In this document: piece by piece, positions 27,497-38,200 of the stretch
Layout of the letters: every line of letters starts with the position of its first letter
Numbering within the stretch: the stretch's first letter is position 1
NCBI GenBank assembly: GCA_016194705.1
Contig: JACQAZ010000012.1
Location: 1-64,000, forward strand
Length of the DNA stretch: 64,000 nucleotides
Direction of reading: 5' to 3'
From: Elusimicrobiota bacterium
GTDB lineage: Bacteria > Elusimicrobiota > Elusimicrobia > UBA1565 > UBA9628
Translations under genes and position numbers: made by a program
The notes under the pieces: model-generated
Databases searched by the model: none
What the model saw: the letters and a program-made list of their open reading frames with translations, nothing else
What the model was told of the DNA's origin: nothing

Positions 27497-27543
27497 CCGA
27501 AGGGAATGGTTGGACTCCGAAGGATATGGGAAGAGAACCATGA
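27494..27543 (+). repeat. 50-bp dispersed intergenic repeat, copy A (rho-ridA junction)
   Basis: Runs from the TGA stop of rho to the ATG of ridA. It matches the minus-strand segment 49662-49613 at 45 of 50 positions with no gap. Both copies start exactly at a TGA stop, contain GGGAATGGTT, a TCC-nnA-GGA mini-hairpin, ATATGGGA and a purine-rich ribosome-binding region, and end at ATGA. The neighbouring genes are unrelated, so this is a true dispersed element or conserved leader. Confidence 0.8.
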
Positions 27544-27917
27544 AGAAGGCGGTCGCTTCGGAACAGGCGCCCAAGGCCATTGGCCCGTACTCCCAAGCCA
27601 TCGAGGCGGGGGGACTGGTCTTTGTTTCGGGACAGATTCCGCTGAACGCGGCTGGAACGGCCGTCCCAGGCGGCGTCGCCGAGCAGACCGAGCAGATACT
27701 CAGGAACGTCGCGGCGATCCTCCAAGCCGCGGGCCTGAGTCTTTCGGACGTCGTCAAGACGACCGTGTTCATGACCGACCTCTCGCAGTTCGCCGCCATG
27801 AACGAAGTCTACGCGAAGCATTTCAAGGCGCCCTGCCCCGCGCGCGCCACGGTGCAGGTCGAGGCCCTGCCCAAGGGCGTCGCCGTCGAGATCGAGGCGG
27901 TGGCCTCGAGGGTTTAG
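27540..27917 (+). CDS. ridA: RidA family enamine/imine deaminase
   Basis: 125 residues from ATG 27540; an in-frame TTG 30 bases upstream lies in the repeat. QAPKAIGPYSQAIEAGGLVFVSGQIPLN at residues 7-34 and the substrate-binding Arg in PCPARATVQVEALPKG are diagnostic. RidA hydrolyses reactive 2-aminoacrylate-type imines. It is the last gene of the + series and overlaps the convergent kinase gene by four bases at the stop codons. Confidence 0.96.
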   Translation: MKKAVASEQAPKAIGPYSQAIEAGGLVFVSGQIPLNAAGTAVPGGVAEQTEQILRNVAAILQAAGLSLSDVVKTTVFMTDLSQFAAMNEVYAKHFKAPCPARATVQVEALPKGVAVEIEAVASRV

Positions 27918-28966
27918 TCGGCGGCTTCCGGCAGCTCGAAATAGAAGGTCGTGCCGGCGCCGCTGGAGGTCGAAAAGCCGATCTTTCCGCCGTGGCGCTC
28001 GACGATGGCCTTCGAGATGGCCAACCCGAGCCCCGAGCCGCCCTTCCTGTGGCCCTCGGCCTGGGCGAAGCGCCCGAAGATCTTGTCGCGGAAGGCCTCG
28101 GGGATTCCGGGCCCCCGATCGGCGATCGCGACCCGCACAAAGCCCCCGCCCCGCGACAGCGAGGCCGTGACCTTCCCGTTTTCGGGCGAGAACTTGACTG
28201 CGTTGGAGAGTAGATTGGTCAGGACCTGCGTCAAGCGTTCGGGGTCCGCGCTGACCTTGAGACCGGCCGGAGCGCCGGAGAGCTCGAAAGAGACGCCGGC
28301 CTTGGCGCCAAGCGCGCGGTTGGTCTCGAGCGCGCGCTCGAGAAGCGGCGCCAGCTCCAGCGACTGCAGGTTGAGCGGGGCGCCGCCAGATGAGAGCTTC
28401 TCGACGCTCAGGTAGTCGTTGATGAGGCTCAGCATGAACTGGCTGTTGCGCAGGGCCATCTCGAGCATCTTCGGGGCGGAATCGGGATGCCGCTTGGCCA
28501 GTTCAAGCGAGCCGATGATGGCCGTCAAGGGCGAGCGGAGCTCGTGGGTCGCCAGCGCGACGAGCTCGTCCTTCATCTGCTCGGCCTTCTTGCGCTCCGT
28601 GATGTCCCGGAACACGGCGCGCACGTACTCGGGCTTTCCCTCCTTGAACTTATAATTAAGGAAGCCTTCCACGAAAAACTCGCGCCCATCCTTGGCCACG
28701 AAGGTGCGCTGGATGTCGCGCAGGGTCTCTCCGGCCAACAATTTGGCCTCGTTGGCGGCGACCAAGCGGTGCTGCATGGGGTGCAGGACGTCGTGGGCGT
28801 TGATTTTGTGGATCTCATCCTGGGAGTAGCCGAGTTTCTCCCGCCAAGCCCGGTTGACGTAGAGAATTTTGCCCTCAGGCGTGGCCAGAATGACGAGGTC
28901 GTCGATGTTTTCGAGCAGGTCCTCGAGTTTCAGGGCCTCCTCGGGAGGCAGGGGGGGCAGGGCCAT
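27914..28966 (-). CDS. PAS-domain sensor histidine kinase
   Basis: 350 residues. No signal peptide or membrane segment, so cytoplasmic. A PAS/PAC module covers about residues 14-125 (VILATPEGKILYVNRAWRE to VFRDITERK). The phosphoacceptor His is in THELRSPLTAIIGSLE near 140. ATPase motifs: N box NLLSNAVKFSP, G1 DRGPGIPE, F box KIFGRFAQAEG, G2 GGSGLGLAIS. No response regulator is adjacent; the nearest lone receiver is at 54479-54859. It has its own promoter upstream. Confidence 0.95.
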   Translation of the reverse strand: MALPPLPPEEALKLEDLLENIDDLVILATPEGKILYVNRAWREKLGYSQDEIHKINAHDVLHPMQHRLVAANEAKLLAGETLRDIQRTFVAKDGREFFVEGFLNYKFKEGKPEYVRAVFRDITERKKAEQMKDELVALATHELRSPLTAIIGSLELAKRHPDSAPKMLEMALRNSQFMLSLINDYLSVEKLSSGGAPLNLQSLELAPLLERALETNRALGAKAGVSFELSGAPAGLKVSADPERLTQVLTNLLSNAVKFSPENGKVTASLSRGGGFVRVAIADRGPGIPEAFRDKIFGRFAQAEGHRKGGSGLGLAISKAIVERHGGKIGFSTSSGAGTTFYFELPEAAD

Positions 28967-28977
28967 GGGCGCTCTTC

Positions 28978-29006
28978 ATTGAAGCTCTACGAGGCGTGCT
29001 TGTCAA
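28978..29006 (-). promoter_or_regulatory. Sigma-70 type promoter for the PAS kinase
   Basis: On the minus strand a perfect TTGACA (29006-29001) is followed by a 17-base spacer and TTCAAT (28983-28978). The predicted transcript start would fall about five bases before the kinase ATG, so the message may be nearly leaderless. Confidence 0.55.
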
Positions 29007-29132
29007 CCCGGAGTCTGGACAACCGCGGCTCTGAATATATGAAAGAAGCCCGTCTTGAAAGCCCGCCTTGACCCAGGGCGATCTCCCTGCGTCTTTCGAC
29101 CCAAGCCGCTTTAGGCCCAAATCCCGCCGCAA

Positions 29133-29150
29133 TCGGGCCAAATGGCCCGA
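29133..29150. other. Short palindrome in the kinase-bat divergent region
   Basis: TCGGGCCA (29133-29140) and TGGCCCGA (29143-29150) are perfect complements around two bases. It sits in the 218-base divergent gap between the kinase (-) and the giant Bat gene (+). It could be an operator or just a structured spacer. Apart from the two promoter candidates, I see nothing else in the gap. Confidence 0.35.
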
Positions 29151-29169
29151 GGCCGAGACGGGCCCCTAG

Positions 29170-29178
29170 TGCAATAAT
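29170..29178 (+). promoter_or_regulatory. Extended -10 element before the Bat fusion gene
   Basis: TGCAATAAT is an extended -10 (TGn plus a 5/6 match to TATAAT). No clear -35 is seen. Only six bases separate it from ATG 29185, so a leaderless mRNA starting at or near the A of the ATG is predicted. Confidence 0.35.
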
Positions 29179-29184
29179 GGGATT

Positions 29185-29265
29185 ATGCTACGGCGCCTCA
29201 TAGCCACCGCTGTCTCCGCTGCGCTCATCGTCGTTTGCCCCGGCGTCGAGTCGTATCGCGCCTTG
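29185..29265 (+). other. Out-of-frame signal peptide start of the giant Bat fusion
   Basis: ATG 29185 opens a frame with a textbook Sec signal peptide, MLRRLIATAVSAALIVVCPG followed by VESYRALP. This frame is different from the giant open frame that starts at TTG 29235; joining them needs a -1 (or +2) shift near 29250-29290. The signal-peptide-plus-linker style matches the other exported fusions in this window, so the two frames probably belong to one gene. An indel error in the sequence, a real mutation or programmed slippage are all possible. Confidence 0.6.
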
Positions 29266-32200
29266 CCGCCGAGCTCGGCGAGATTTCGTCCGCGGGAGCG
29301 CGCCGAACGGCCGTTTTGCCCGCTTTGCCGACGGCGGCGATTCCGGGAATCTCGAATACGGGCCGCACCGAGCTGCCCGGCGCCGGCCAAGCCGTCGTGC
29401 TCGAGGTTCCCGCGGCGCAAGCCGGGCTCGTCGCGACTGGAGGGGGCATCGTTCCCGCCGCCTCGGTACCGGGCGCACGGGCGGACACGGCTCTGAGGAA
29501 GGCTCCGCTGGGCTCTGCCGAGTCTGCGCGCGAGCTCGGGCAGAGGACCGCGGGCGTCGAAGAAGCCGTCTCGGAACTCGAAAGGCCCGATCTGAGCGCC
29601 GAAGGCGCCCACGCGGTCGGAGTACGGCTCGAAGGCTCGGCGCAGCCGGCCGTGTCGGCCGAAGAAACCGCTCTCGCGGTGCCGAGGATGTCTGATTTCT
29701 CGTACCGTCACGCCCCGGCCAAGCAGAAGAGGGGCCGGGGATTCCTTGGCAAGGCGCGCGGCATGGTCCGCCGCGTCGCGGTGACCGCGGCGCTGGGCCT
29801 GGCGCTGGCGGTGACTCCCGCTTTGGCCGCGCCGCAGGCCTTGCCCCATGGCCCGCCGCCCGTACAGCAGCAGCAAGGCCCGGTCCTTCCCCAGCCGGCC
29901 CCGCCGGCCCAGGCGCCGCCTGTCCAGGCGCCGCCGCAAGGCGCGCCGCAAGACACGACCCAGGCCGAGCAGCCGGCCAAGCAGATCGGCCCGGTCGCGG
30001 CTTCGATCGCCATCCAAGGCGAGAAGATGACCGTGGGGGACCGCTTCCACATCGCCCTGACGCTTTCCAACAGCTCCGACAAACCCGTAGAAATCAACGG
30101 CCTGCGCTCCTCGCTTGACGACGCCATGCCCGCGCCGCCCCAAGACATAGAGATCGTTGACAAATCCGGACCCGACTCCGTCACCTTGGGCCCGGGAGAG
30201 ACCAGGACGATCGTTTACGAGGCCATCGCCTGGGGTTCCGGCGACATCAGCGTGGGCGGCCCCCTGGTCTTCACCGCTCAGATCGGGGGCCAAGCCGTCG
30301 AGATGCAGGCGGTGCTGGCTGACGGCGCGATCAAGGTGCAGACGATCCTGACCCCGGATTGGAAGAAGATCGGCTTCAAGGACATCAGCGGGGTCCTGCG
30401 CCAGGACGTCCCGCTCTGGGCGTGGCTTGCCGCCATCCCGCTTCTGCTCGCGCTGCTGGTCGGAGCCGAGCGCCTCATTAGGGCGCAAAACCGCAAGCTC
30501 AAGCTCCCTCTGGTCCGCGACTCGCTGCTGAGTTCGACGCGCGAGCGCATCAAGACCCTCGGCGGCCAAGCGGGCCAGACCGACGCCGCCTTCTACGCGG
30601 AATATTTCTCGATCCTGTCGACCTTCGTCGTGGACTCCAACGGCCTTCCGGTCAAGGAGCGCGACGCGCGCAAGCTCATCGCGGATCTCAAGGCCGCCAA
30701 GAAGCTGACCTCGGGCCAGCTCAAGGTGGCCGAGGACCTCGCCAAAGGCGCGGAAGCCGCCCGGTTCGGCGGACGCACGACGAGCGCCGACGACCGCGCC
30801 GCGGAGCTCTCCGCCCTCTCGGATCTCGTCGAGAACATCGCTCAATCCGGCAAGGCCAAGGCCGCCAAACCGGGGCTCCACGGCCTCACGGCGCCCATGA
30901 CGGGCCTGCAGTTCGGCAACCCCTGGGCCCTTCTGCTGTTGATCCCCTTGGCCGGCTACCTCGGCTGGAGATGGATGAACCGCCGCCAAGCGGCGTCGCA
31001 GGCCGCCTACGCCTTGCCGACTCTCTCGGCCCTCTCGCCGCGCAAGAGCTTTCGCCAGCGCTTCGGTTGGCTGACCAAGGGCCTGCGAGTGGCCGCGCTG
31101 AGCCTGATTCTCCTGGGCATCGCCGACCCCCAGCTCGGCGTGCGCCGCGAGACCACGATCACGCCTTCGACCGACACCGAGCTCATCATCGACGTCTCGG
31201 GCTCGATGGACGAGTCGTTCCGCGGAGGGGGAGGCGGCCCCACCAAGCTTCAGGCCGCCGAGGACGCGATGAAGGCCTACATCAACGAGCAGCGGCGCGG
31301 CACGCAGAACCGCGTGGGCCTGGTGACCTTCTCGGACGACGCCTATATCGACATCCACCTGACCACCGACTACGACGCCCTGATCGCGCATCTCAAAGAG
31401 CTCAAGACGATCTCGAGCACCGCGATCGGCAAGGCCATCCTGACCGCCACGGGCCAGTTCCTCGAGGCCAACGCCTACGAGCTTAACTCCCAGGACGATC
31501 CGCGCATCATCGAGGTCCAGCGCATCATCCGCACGCAGGGCCTGGGCGCGGCGCTCGAGTACGCCAAGCCCTATCCGGACCTCATGGAGAAGATCGTGCG
31601 GCCGGACCGCAAGAAGGTCGTCGTTCTTTTCACCGACGGCGAGTCGAATTCGGGAATACTTCCCCTGGATGCTTCAGAAATCGCCAAGAAGCTCGGCGTG
31701 CGCGTCTACACGGTCGGCATCGCGCCCAAGGGCGGCACGGGGACCGGCTACGACGAGAAGACCTTGACCGCGGTGGCGCAGACCACAGGAGCTCAGTTTT
31801 TCCGCGCGGACGACGCCGACCGCATGCGCGAGATCCTGCTCGAGATCAGCCGTCTCGAGAAAAGCCCCACGAAGATCGTCTCGGCGGTCTCGGTCAGGAG
31901 CTACCAGCAGTGGTTCATCCTGCTGGCCCTCTTGGCCCTGGGGCTGGAACTGGGCCTGGCCAATACGCGATTAAGGGTCTTGTCCGGCTTCCTGATGTTC
32001 ACCTTGCCGTTCGGCGCCCAAGTCGCGAACTTTGACCCCGCGCAGACGCCGCCCGCGATCGTTCAGCAAGTCGACGCGCCGGCGGTCCCGCAGGGCGCCC
32101 CGCAAGGCGCCTTGCCGGTCACAGGCGTCCCCGCCGACGTCGCGGCCGCCAACCTCCTCTTCAATACGGGCCGCTACGACGAGGCCCTCAAGGCCTACGC

Positions 32201-35200
32201 GCAGGCGCTGCAGAGCCACCCCGACATGCCCGAGCTCTATTACAACATGGGCAACGCCTATCTGCGTCTGGGCGACGTCGAGCGCGCCAAGATCAGCTAC
32301 GGCAAGTTCATGACCCTGACCAAGGATCCCAAGCTCGCGTCCAAGGCCCTCTACAACATGGGCAACGCGGCGCTCTCTCAGAAGGACGTCGAGGGCGCCG
32401 TCGACTTTTATAAGGAAGCCCTGCGGCGCGACGCGGGCAACGACCGGGCCAAATGGAATCTCGAGGTCATCAAGGCTCTGCAGAAAGAGCAGCAACAGCA
32501 GCAGAGCAAGGACGGCAAGCAGGGCAACCAAAAGCAGAAAGGCAAACAGAAGGGCCAGAAAGGCGATCAAAAGGGCGACCAGAAGGGCGACCAAAAAGGA
32601 GACCAAAAGGGCGACCAGAAGGGCGACCAGAAAGGGGACCAGAAGGGCGACCAGAAAGGTGATCAGAAAGCTCAGGCCAAGGACGGCGACAAGGACAAGA
32701 ACGGCGTCGACCAATTGACCGACAAGCTCGGCGATCAGGAGAAAAAAGAGGGCGAGGCCGCGCGCAAGGCCATCCCGCGCAAGGGCGACCGCGTGTGGGG
32801 CCTCTTGGGCCTGCCGCTGTTGGGGACCGGCACGACGGCGCTGGCCTTCGGCTCGGCCTGGATGTTGTGGGCCCTGGCCTTCGGCCTGCCCTTGATCGCG
32901 GGGCTCATCGCCTACGGCATACACAAGAAGATATCGGCGGCAAAGCAGCTTTCTCCCGGGAGCGCGCCATCTGGCTTCTCGTCGTGGTGGGGGAAGTCGG
33001 CCTTCCTGCGCAAATCGGCCTTGATCTTGCTGGCCGCCGGCGCCCTGGGCTTGGCCTCGGCCGATCCCAAGAGCGGCTACAAGGACGAGCGCCTCAATTT
33101 CGGCGGCAAGGACATCGAGGTGGTGCTCGACAACTCGCTCTCGATGCTCTACGCCGAGGACGGTCGCGCGGAGCGCACCAAGCATGAGCTCGAGCAATTC
33201 ATTACCCACATGCAGGGCACCGACCGCGTCGGACTTGTGGTCTTCGCGGGCTCGGCGCGCACGGCGGCTCCGATCTCGATGGACTACGGCAATTTCGAAT
33301 ACAAGCTCCAGCGCCTTCAGGTCGAATCGCGGGGCTTGAAGGCGGGCTCGGATCTGGCGGAAGCGGTGCGCTTCGCCGCGCAATCGTTCGAGAACGTCAA
33401 GCAGCTTGAGGGCCGCCAACGCGTCATCATCGTGGTCTCGGACGGAGACATCTTCAACGAGGAGCTCGAGGCCGCCGTCAAGGCCGCCCAGGAGCACCAC
33501 GTCACGGTTTACACGATCGGCGTCGGCACCACGGCCGGCGCCAAGATCAAGGTCCCCACCGAGGACGGCTCGGGCACCGAGTACGTCATCAACGAGAAGA
33601 CCGGCCAGCCGGCCGTGACCGCTCTCGTCGAGGAGCCGCTGCGACAGCTGGCCAGCCGCACGGGCGGGGCGTATTTCCGCGCGGGCCCCGAGTCGTCGAT
33701 GAACCGCATCCTCGAGCAGGTGGCCCAGCTCCAGAAAGGCGAGAAGGGCGACACGATCAAGTCGCCGCGCGGGATCGCGGCCTGGTTCCTGTGGCCCGCG
33801 CTTCTTCTATTGCTCCTTGAGATGCTCGCACCCTCGAAATCGGTCCTCAAAGACGAGCGCAAGCAAAAAGCCCGCGGCGTGGCCCTCTTCGGCCTGGCCT
33901 CTCTGCCGCTGGCCGGCTGGGCGCTGATGCTCCCGTTCGCCGTCCTGTTTACAGCGGTCGTGGGCCTGCTGCTGGCGGACTACTGGAGCGGCGGCGCCTT
34001 GCGCCGGCGCCTGATGTGGGGCCTGCAGCGCCGAGGCCGACTCGTCGAGAACGGTGTGCTTGCCGACGCGGCGTCCCTGTTCTCCCTGCGCGACACCGAC
34101 GGCCCCAAGGTGTCCCGATTCATCGCCGCCTGGGCCTCGGCTCCCGAAGCCGGCAAGAAAACTCTGGCGCGCGAGGCCTCCTTGGACGCACAGCTCTGGC
34201 GGCAGAAGCTCTCGGCGGCCTTCCTGTACGGCAACGCCCCGGAGACCCAAGAAGCCCTGCTCCTGGCGATGGCGCAGGCCGGGCAGCGCCATCTGGAACC
34301 TATGGAGCCCGTCATCCTCGAACTGCTGGCGGCTCGCTCGCGCCTGCCGTGGCTCGAGCACGTCGACGCGGCGCGCAGGCTCGCGCGCCTGGCGGCCGCC
34401 TCTTTCGACTCCGCCAAGAACGAATCGAGGGCGGCCCTCTCCCCGCTGCTGTCTTATCCCGACGCCGAGGTCCAGGAGGCGGTGCGCCAAGCCCTCGGCG
34501 ACCGCGTGCCCGCGCCGGCTGCGCGCAAGGGATTGCGCTTTAACTGGCGCAAGGCCTTGGCCGCCGGGCTTTCCACGGTCATGCTGGCCTCCTCGCTGAC
34601 CTGGGCCGGCTTCTCCGGCTACAAGACCGCCGAGTTCTTCTCTGAGCGGGGCAAGGCCGCCGAGTTCTCGATGAGGACCTTCTACCGCGAGGACATGTTC
34701 GTCTTCTCGGACCATTATTCCGACGATCGCATCGCGGCTCAGGTCTTGCCGGCGCTTAAGCGCTGGCACGAGAACCCCCAAGCCGCGGGAAGAGACCTCG
34801 AGCGCGCGCTCGATATCTTGGCCGAGTCGCCCGACCCCAAGGCCGACAACGTGCTCGAGGTCATCCTCAAGCACGGCGACATCTTGCCGCTGTCCGCCAA
34901 GGCCGAGTACAAGCTCCTTCATACCCTGGTCATCCGCGAGAACGACGACGTCTGGCGCTTTATGGAGGATCACCTCAAGCAGGGCGTGCGCAACCCTCGG
35001 GGCGTGCTGCTCATGCAGAAGATGATCGCGATCGCCGCGGCCGAGGGCAACGAGAAGACCTTCCAGAACATCTTCCATTTCCTGAAGAGCCCCAACGAGA
35101 CGATCCAACACCAGGCTTCGGCGACGATATTCGCCTCCCTGACGGCCAAGGACAATCTTTCGAAATTCTTCGATCGGCTGACCGCGGTCCAGGGGCGCTA

Positions 35201-38200
35201 CGCCGAGGATCCTGAATTGAATCTTTGGGTGGAAGACTTCGTCCTTCAACGCCTGGCGACCGCCGAGGCCAAGGACATCGACTCGGCCAAGGCGCGGGCT
35301 CTCATCGACAAGGTTCTGGATGCCGGCTCGCCGTGGGCGGCCGCGCGAGCTGCGGCACTGGCGGCGCAGGCGCAGCAGCAGGCCCAGCAGCCCAAGGTCG
35401 GCGCGGCGGCCGCTCCGGGCGCGGCGCCGCAGGCGCAGGCGCAGGCCCAGCAGCCGCAGATACCGCCCGCTTATCTCATCATGGCTCTCAATTTCATGCG
35501 GGAAGCCGAGCAGTCCTTCATTCAGAATGGGCAGTCGGTCCCAGGGCCGCTTGCCGACATGGTCAAGTACGCGGTCAACCGCACGACGACCCAGCTGATC
35601 AAGGAGGGCGAGGCGAAGTTCAAGGACCTGCACAAGAAGCTCATCGAAGCCGGCGTCGTGCTGCCCGACACCGAGAATTCCTACGGCGGCTACGAAGGCT
35701 ATGACGAGTACGAGGGCTACCGCGGGCACATGGGCTTCGGCCGAGGCTACGGCGGCTACAGCAGCACGACGCAGAATTACCGCGAGCTCTACAAGCTCCA
35801 GCATCTGCGCGACCTCGGTCGCGTGCTGGCCGAGGTCTCCCAAGCAGCCCCCGCCGACTCCGCGGGCGTCAAGCCGGAGACCCTTGAATACCTCGAGCGC
35901 GCCGCCTCGGCGCTGAAGGTCATGGAGCCGCTGGGGCAGGCCTCAGGCATGCTCGACGGAGGCACGGTCGGCGAGAAGGCCGCCGACGAGGTCAACAAGA
36001 TCCTCGACCAGGGAGCCTCCAAGCTCAACGCTAAGGGCTTCCTCAACGCTCTAAGGGCCAAAACCTTGGCTCCCTCCAACGGCGTCGACTCGGGTGCCGC
36101 GCGGTTCTTCGAGACCTACAGCTTCGAGAACATCGAGGGTTTGCGGGCCGTCCTGCGCGAGGTCGCGGCATCCGGCAAGGGCTGGGACTATTCCGGCAGC
36201 CCGAAGCCGTTGACGCTGGCCGAGAAGCAGTACATCGCCAAGTCCCTCGACGACCTCTCGGCCATCGAGGCCAGATTCTACCCCGACAGGGCCAAACCCG
36301 TGGCAACGAGCAATTTCTGGAGCAGCTTAGCCACGCCCGGCGAGGAGAGCCTGGCCTTCGCCCGCCTCTCGGTCGGCGCGTCGGCCAACGCCTCGGACGC
36401 CGAGTTCCAGCTGCGCGCGCTCAAGTACCTCGCCGCGCACGCGGGCAAAGACGCCAACGCCGACGAGCTGGCCGAGATCGTCTCGCAGCTGGCCAAGGCC
36501 CTCGAGAAGACTCCGCAGGCCGGCGCCGTGCTGAGAGAGCTCTCCCGCGCGCTGGGCGGCCGCTCCTTCGATGACCCCTTGAGCCAGGCGGTGCGCAAGG
36601 AAGTCCAGCGCCAGGCCGCCGCCCTCATGTCGGAGGCGAGCTCCTCTTTTGGTCAGCTCGCCCAGAAGCTCGTCGACCTCAAGGTCAAGCCGTCCACCTA
36701 TTCCGACCGGCCGTACAAGATCATGCACCTGCGGACCTTCCTCAAGGCGGTCGAGCAGGAGGCCGCCGCCGTTGCGGGGCCGAACATGAGCGAGAGCGCC
36801 AAGACAGCGGCCGAGCGCGCAAGAAATTTGGTGCCCAAGCTCATAGAGCTCGGGACCAAGGCGGGCGTGACTCCGGGCGATTCGCCCGCGGATCTGGTCG
36901 CGGACTCGGTCAACGAGGTTCTCAAGGAGGGCTGGCAGCTCTTCGACGGCTCGACCTTCCTGGAGGCCTTGCGGCGCGCAAACCTGGAGCCGTCCGGCAC
37001 CTCCACCGACATCAACACGGGCTACTATCAGCAGTACTCCAAGGAGAGCCTGGAAAAGATCCTCAAGCACCTCAAGGAGGTCAAAGCCTCGGGCAACGGC
37101 TGGAAGACCCCCGACATGACGCCCAAGCCGCTCATCGACAAGGAGAAGGACTACCTCGACCGGGCGATCAAGAATATCTCGGACCAGATCGACAACTACC
37201 CGAAGGCGGCGCCTCCCGCGCCGTCGGCCGACAAGAAAAAACTCCACGGCATCGCGCTGGTGGGCTTGGGGGCCCTGGGACCTGCGGTCTCTTGGCTGGG
37301 CACGGCGATCCTGATCGCGGCAGCGGCGGTCGCGGTTTACTACGTCGCGCGCGCTTTGATCCGCCGCTCCCGCGCCGCGGCCCCGCCGAGAATGTCCCCG
37401 GACCCATCGGCCAAATCGTCGGCCGCCGTCGAGGAGCGCTCGCGCCGCGTCGAGCTCTCGGCCAAGCGCATCGCCAACTCGGTCGCGGGCGGCAGTTTCC
37501 GCTCCGTCTTCATCGGCGCGGGAGGCACCGAGTTCGCCGAATCCAAGCCCTACGCGGGCGAGGACCTGCGCGACGTCGATTGGAAGACCTCGGCCCGACA
37601 GGGCGAGCTCTACGCCAAGAAGTACGAGCTCGAGAAGGACATGCCCTTGATGCTCGTCGTCGACCTCTCGCGCTCGGCCGAGTTCGGCACGCGGGGGGCG
37701 GCCAAACGCCAAGTCATCGAGGACGCGGCCTCGGTTCTGGCCCTGGCCGCGGCCCACGGCAACCTGCGGGTCGGCGCGATGATCCTCTCCGACAAGGTGG
37801 AAGCCTACCTCCCTCCGCAGAACGGCATGAACCAGGCCCGCGAGATCGTGCGGCGCATCCGGGACTTCGAGCCGAAGGGCGATGCGACCGATCTGAGGCC
37901 GGCGTTCGCGCTGGCCCTCAAGGAGCTGCACTCGCGCTCCATGGTGGCCGTGGTCTCGGATTTCATCGCCCCGGATTTCAAGAGCTCGCTTGTCGCTCTC
38001 TCGGCGCGCCACGACCTGCGCGTGATCCGGGTCGCCGACCCCGCAGAGACCGCCTCTTTGCCCAAGGTGGGTCTGGTGCTGGTCAAGGACGCCGAGACCG
38101 GCGAAACGCGCTACGTCGACACCTCCGATTCTCGTTTCCGGACCGAGCACGCGGCCCTACTGGCCCGCCAGGAAGCCGCCCGGCAGGCCGCCTTCACGGC

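Noticed and set aside
27914..27917. Terminator between ridA and the PAS kinase
   Set aside because: The two stop codons overlap and no hairpin with a T-run exists on either strand.
32559..32666. Tandem repeat as a CRISPR array
   Set aside because: Units are 12 bp, contiguous, without spacers, and encode KGDQ in frame.
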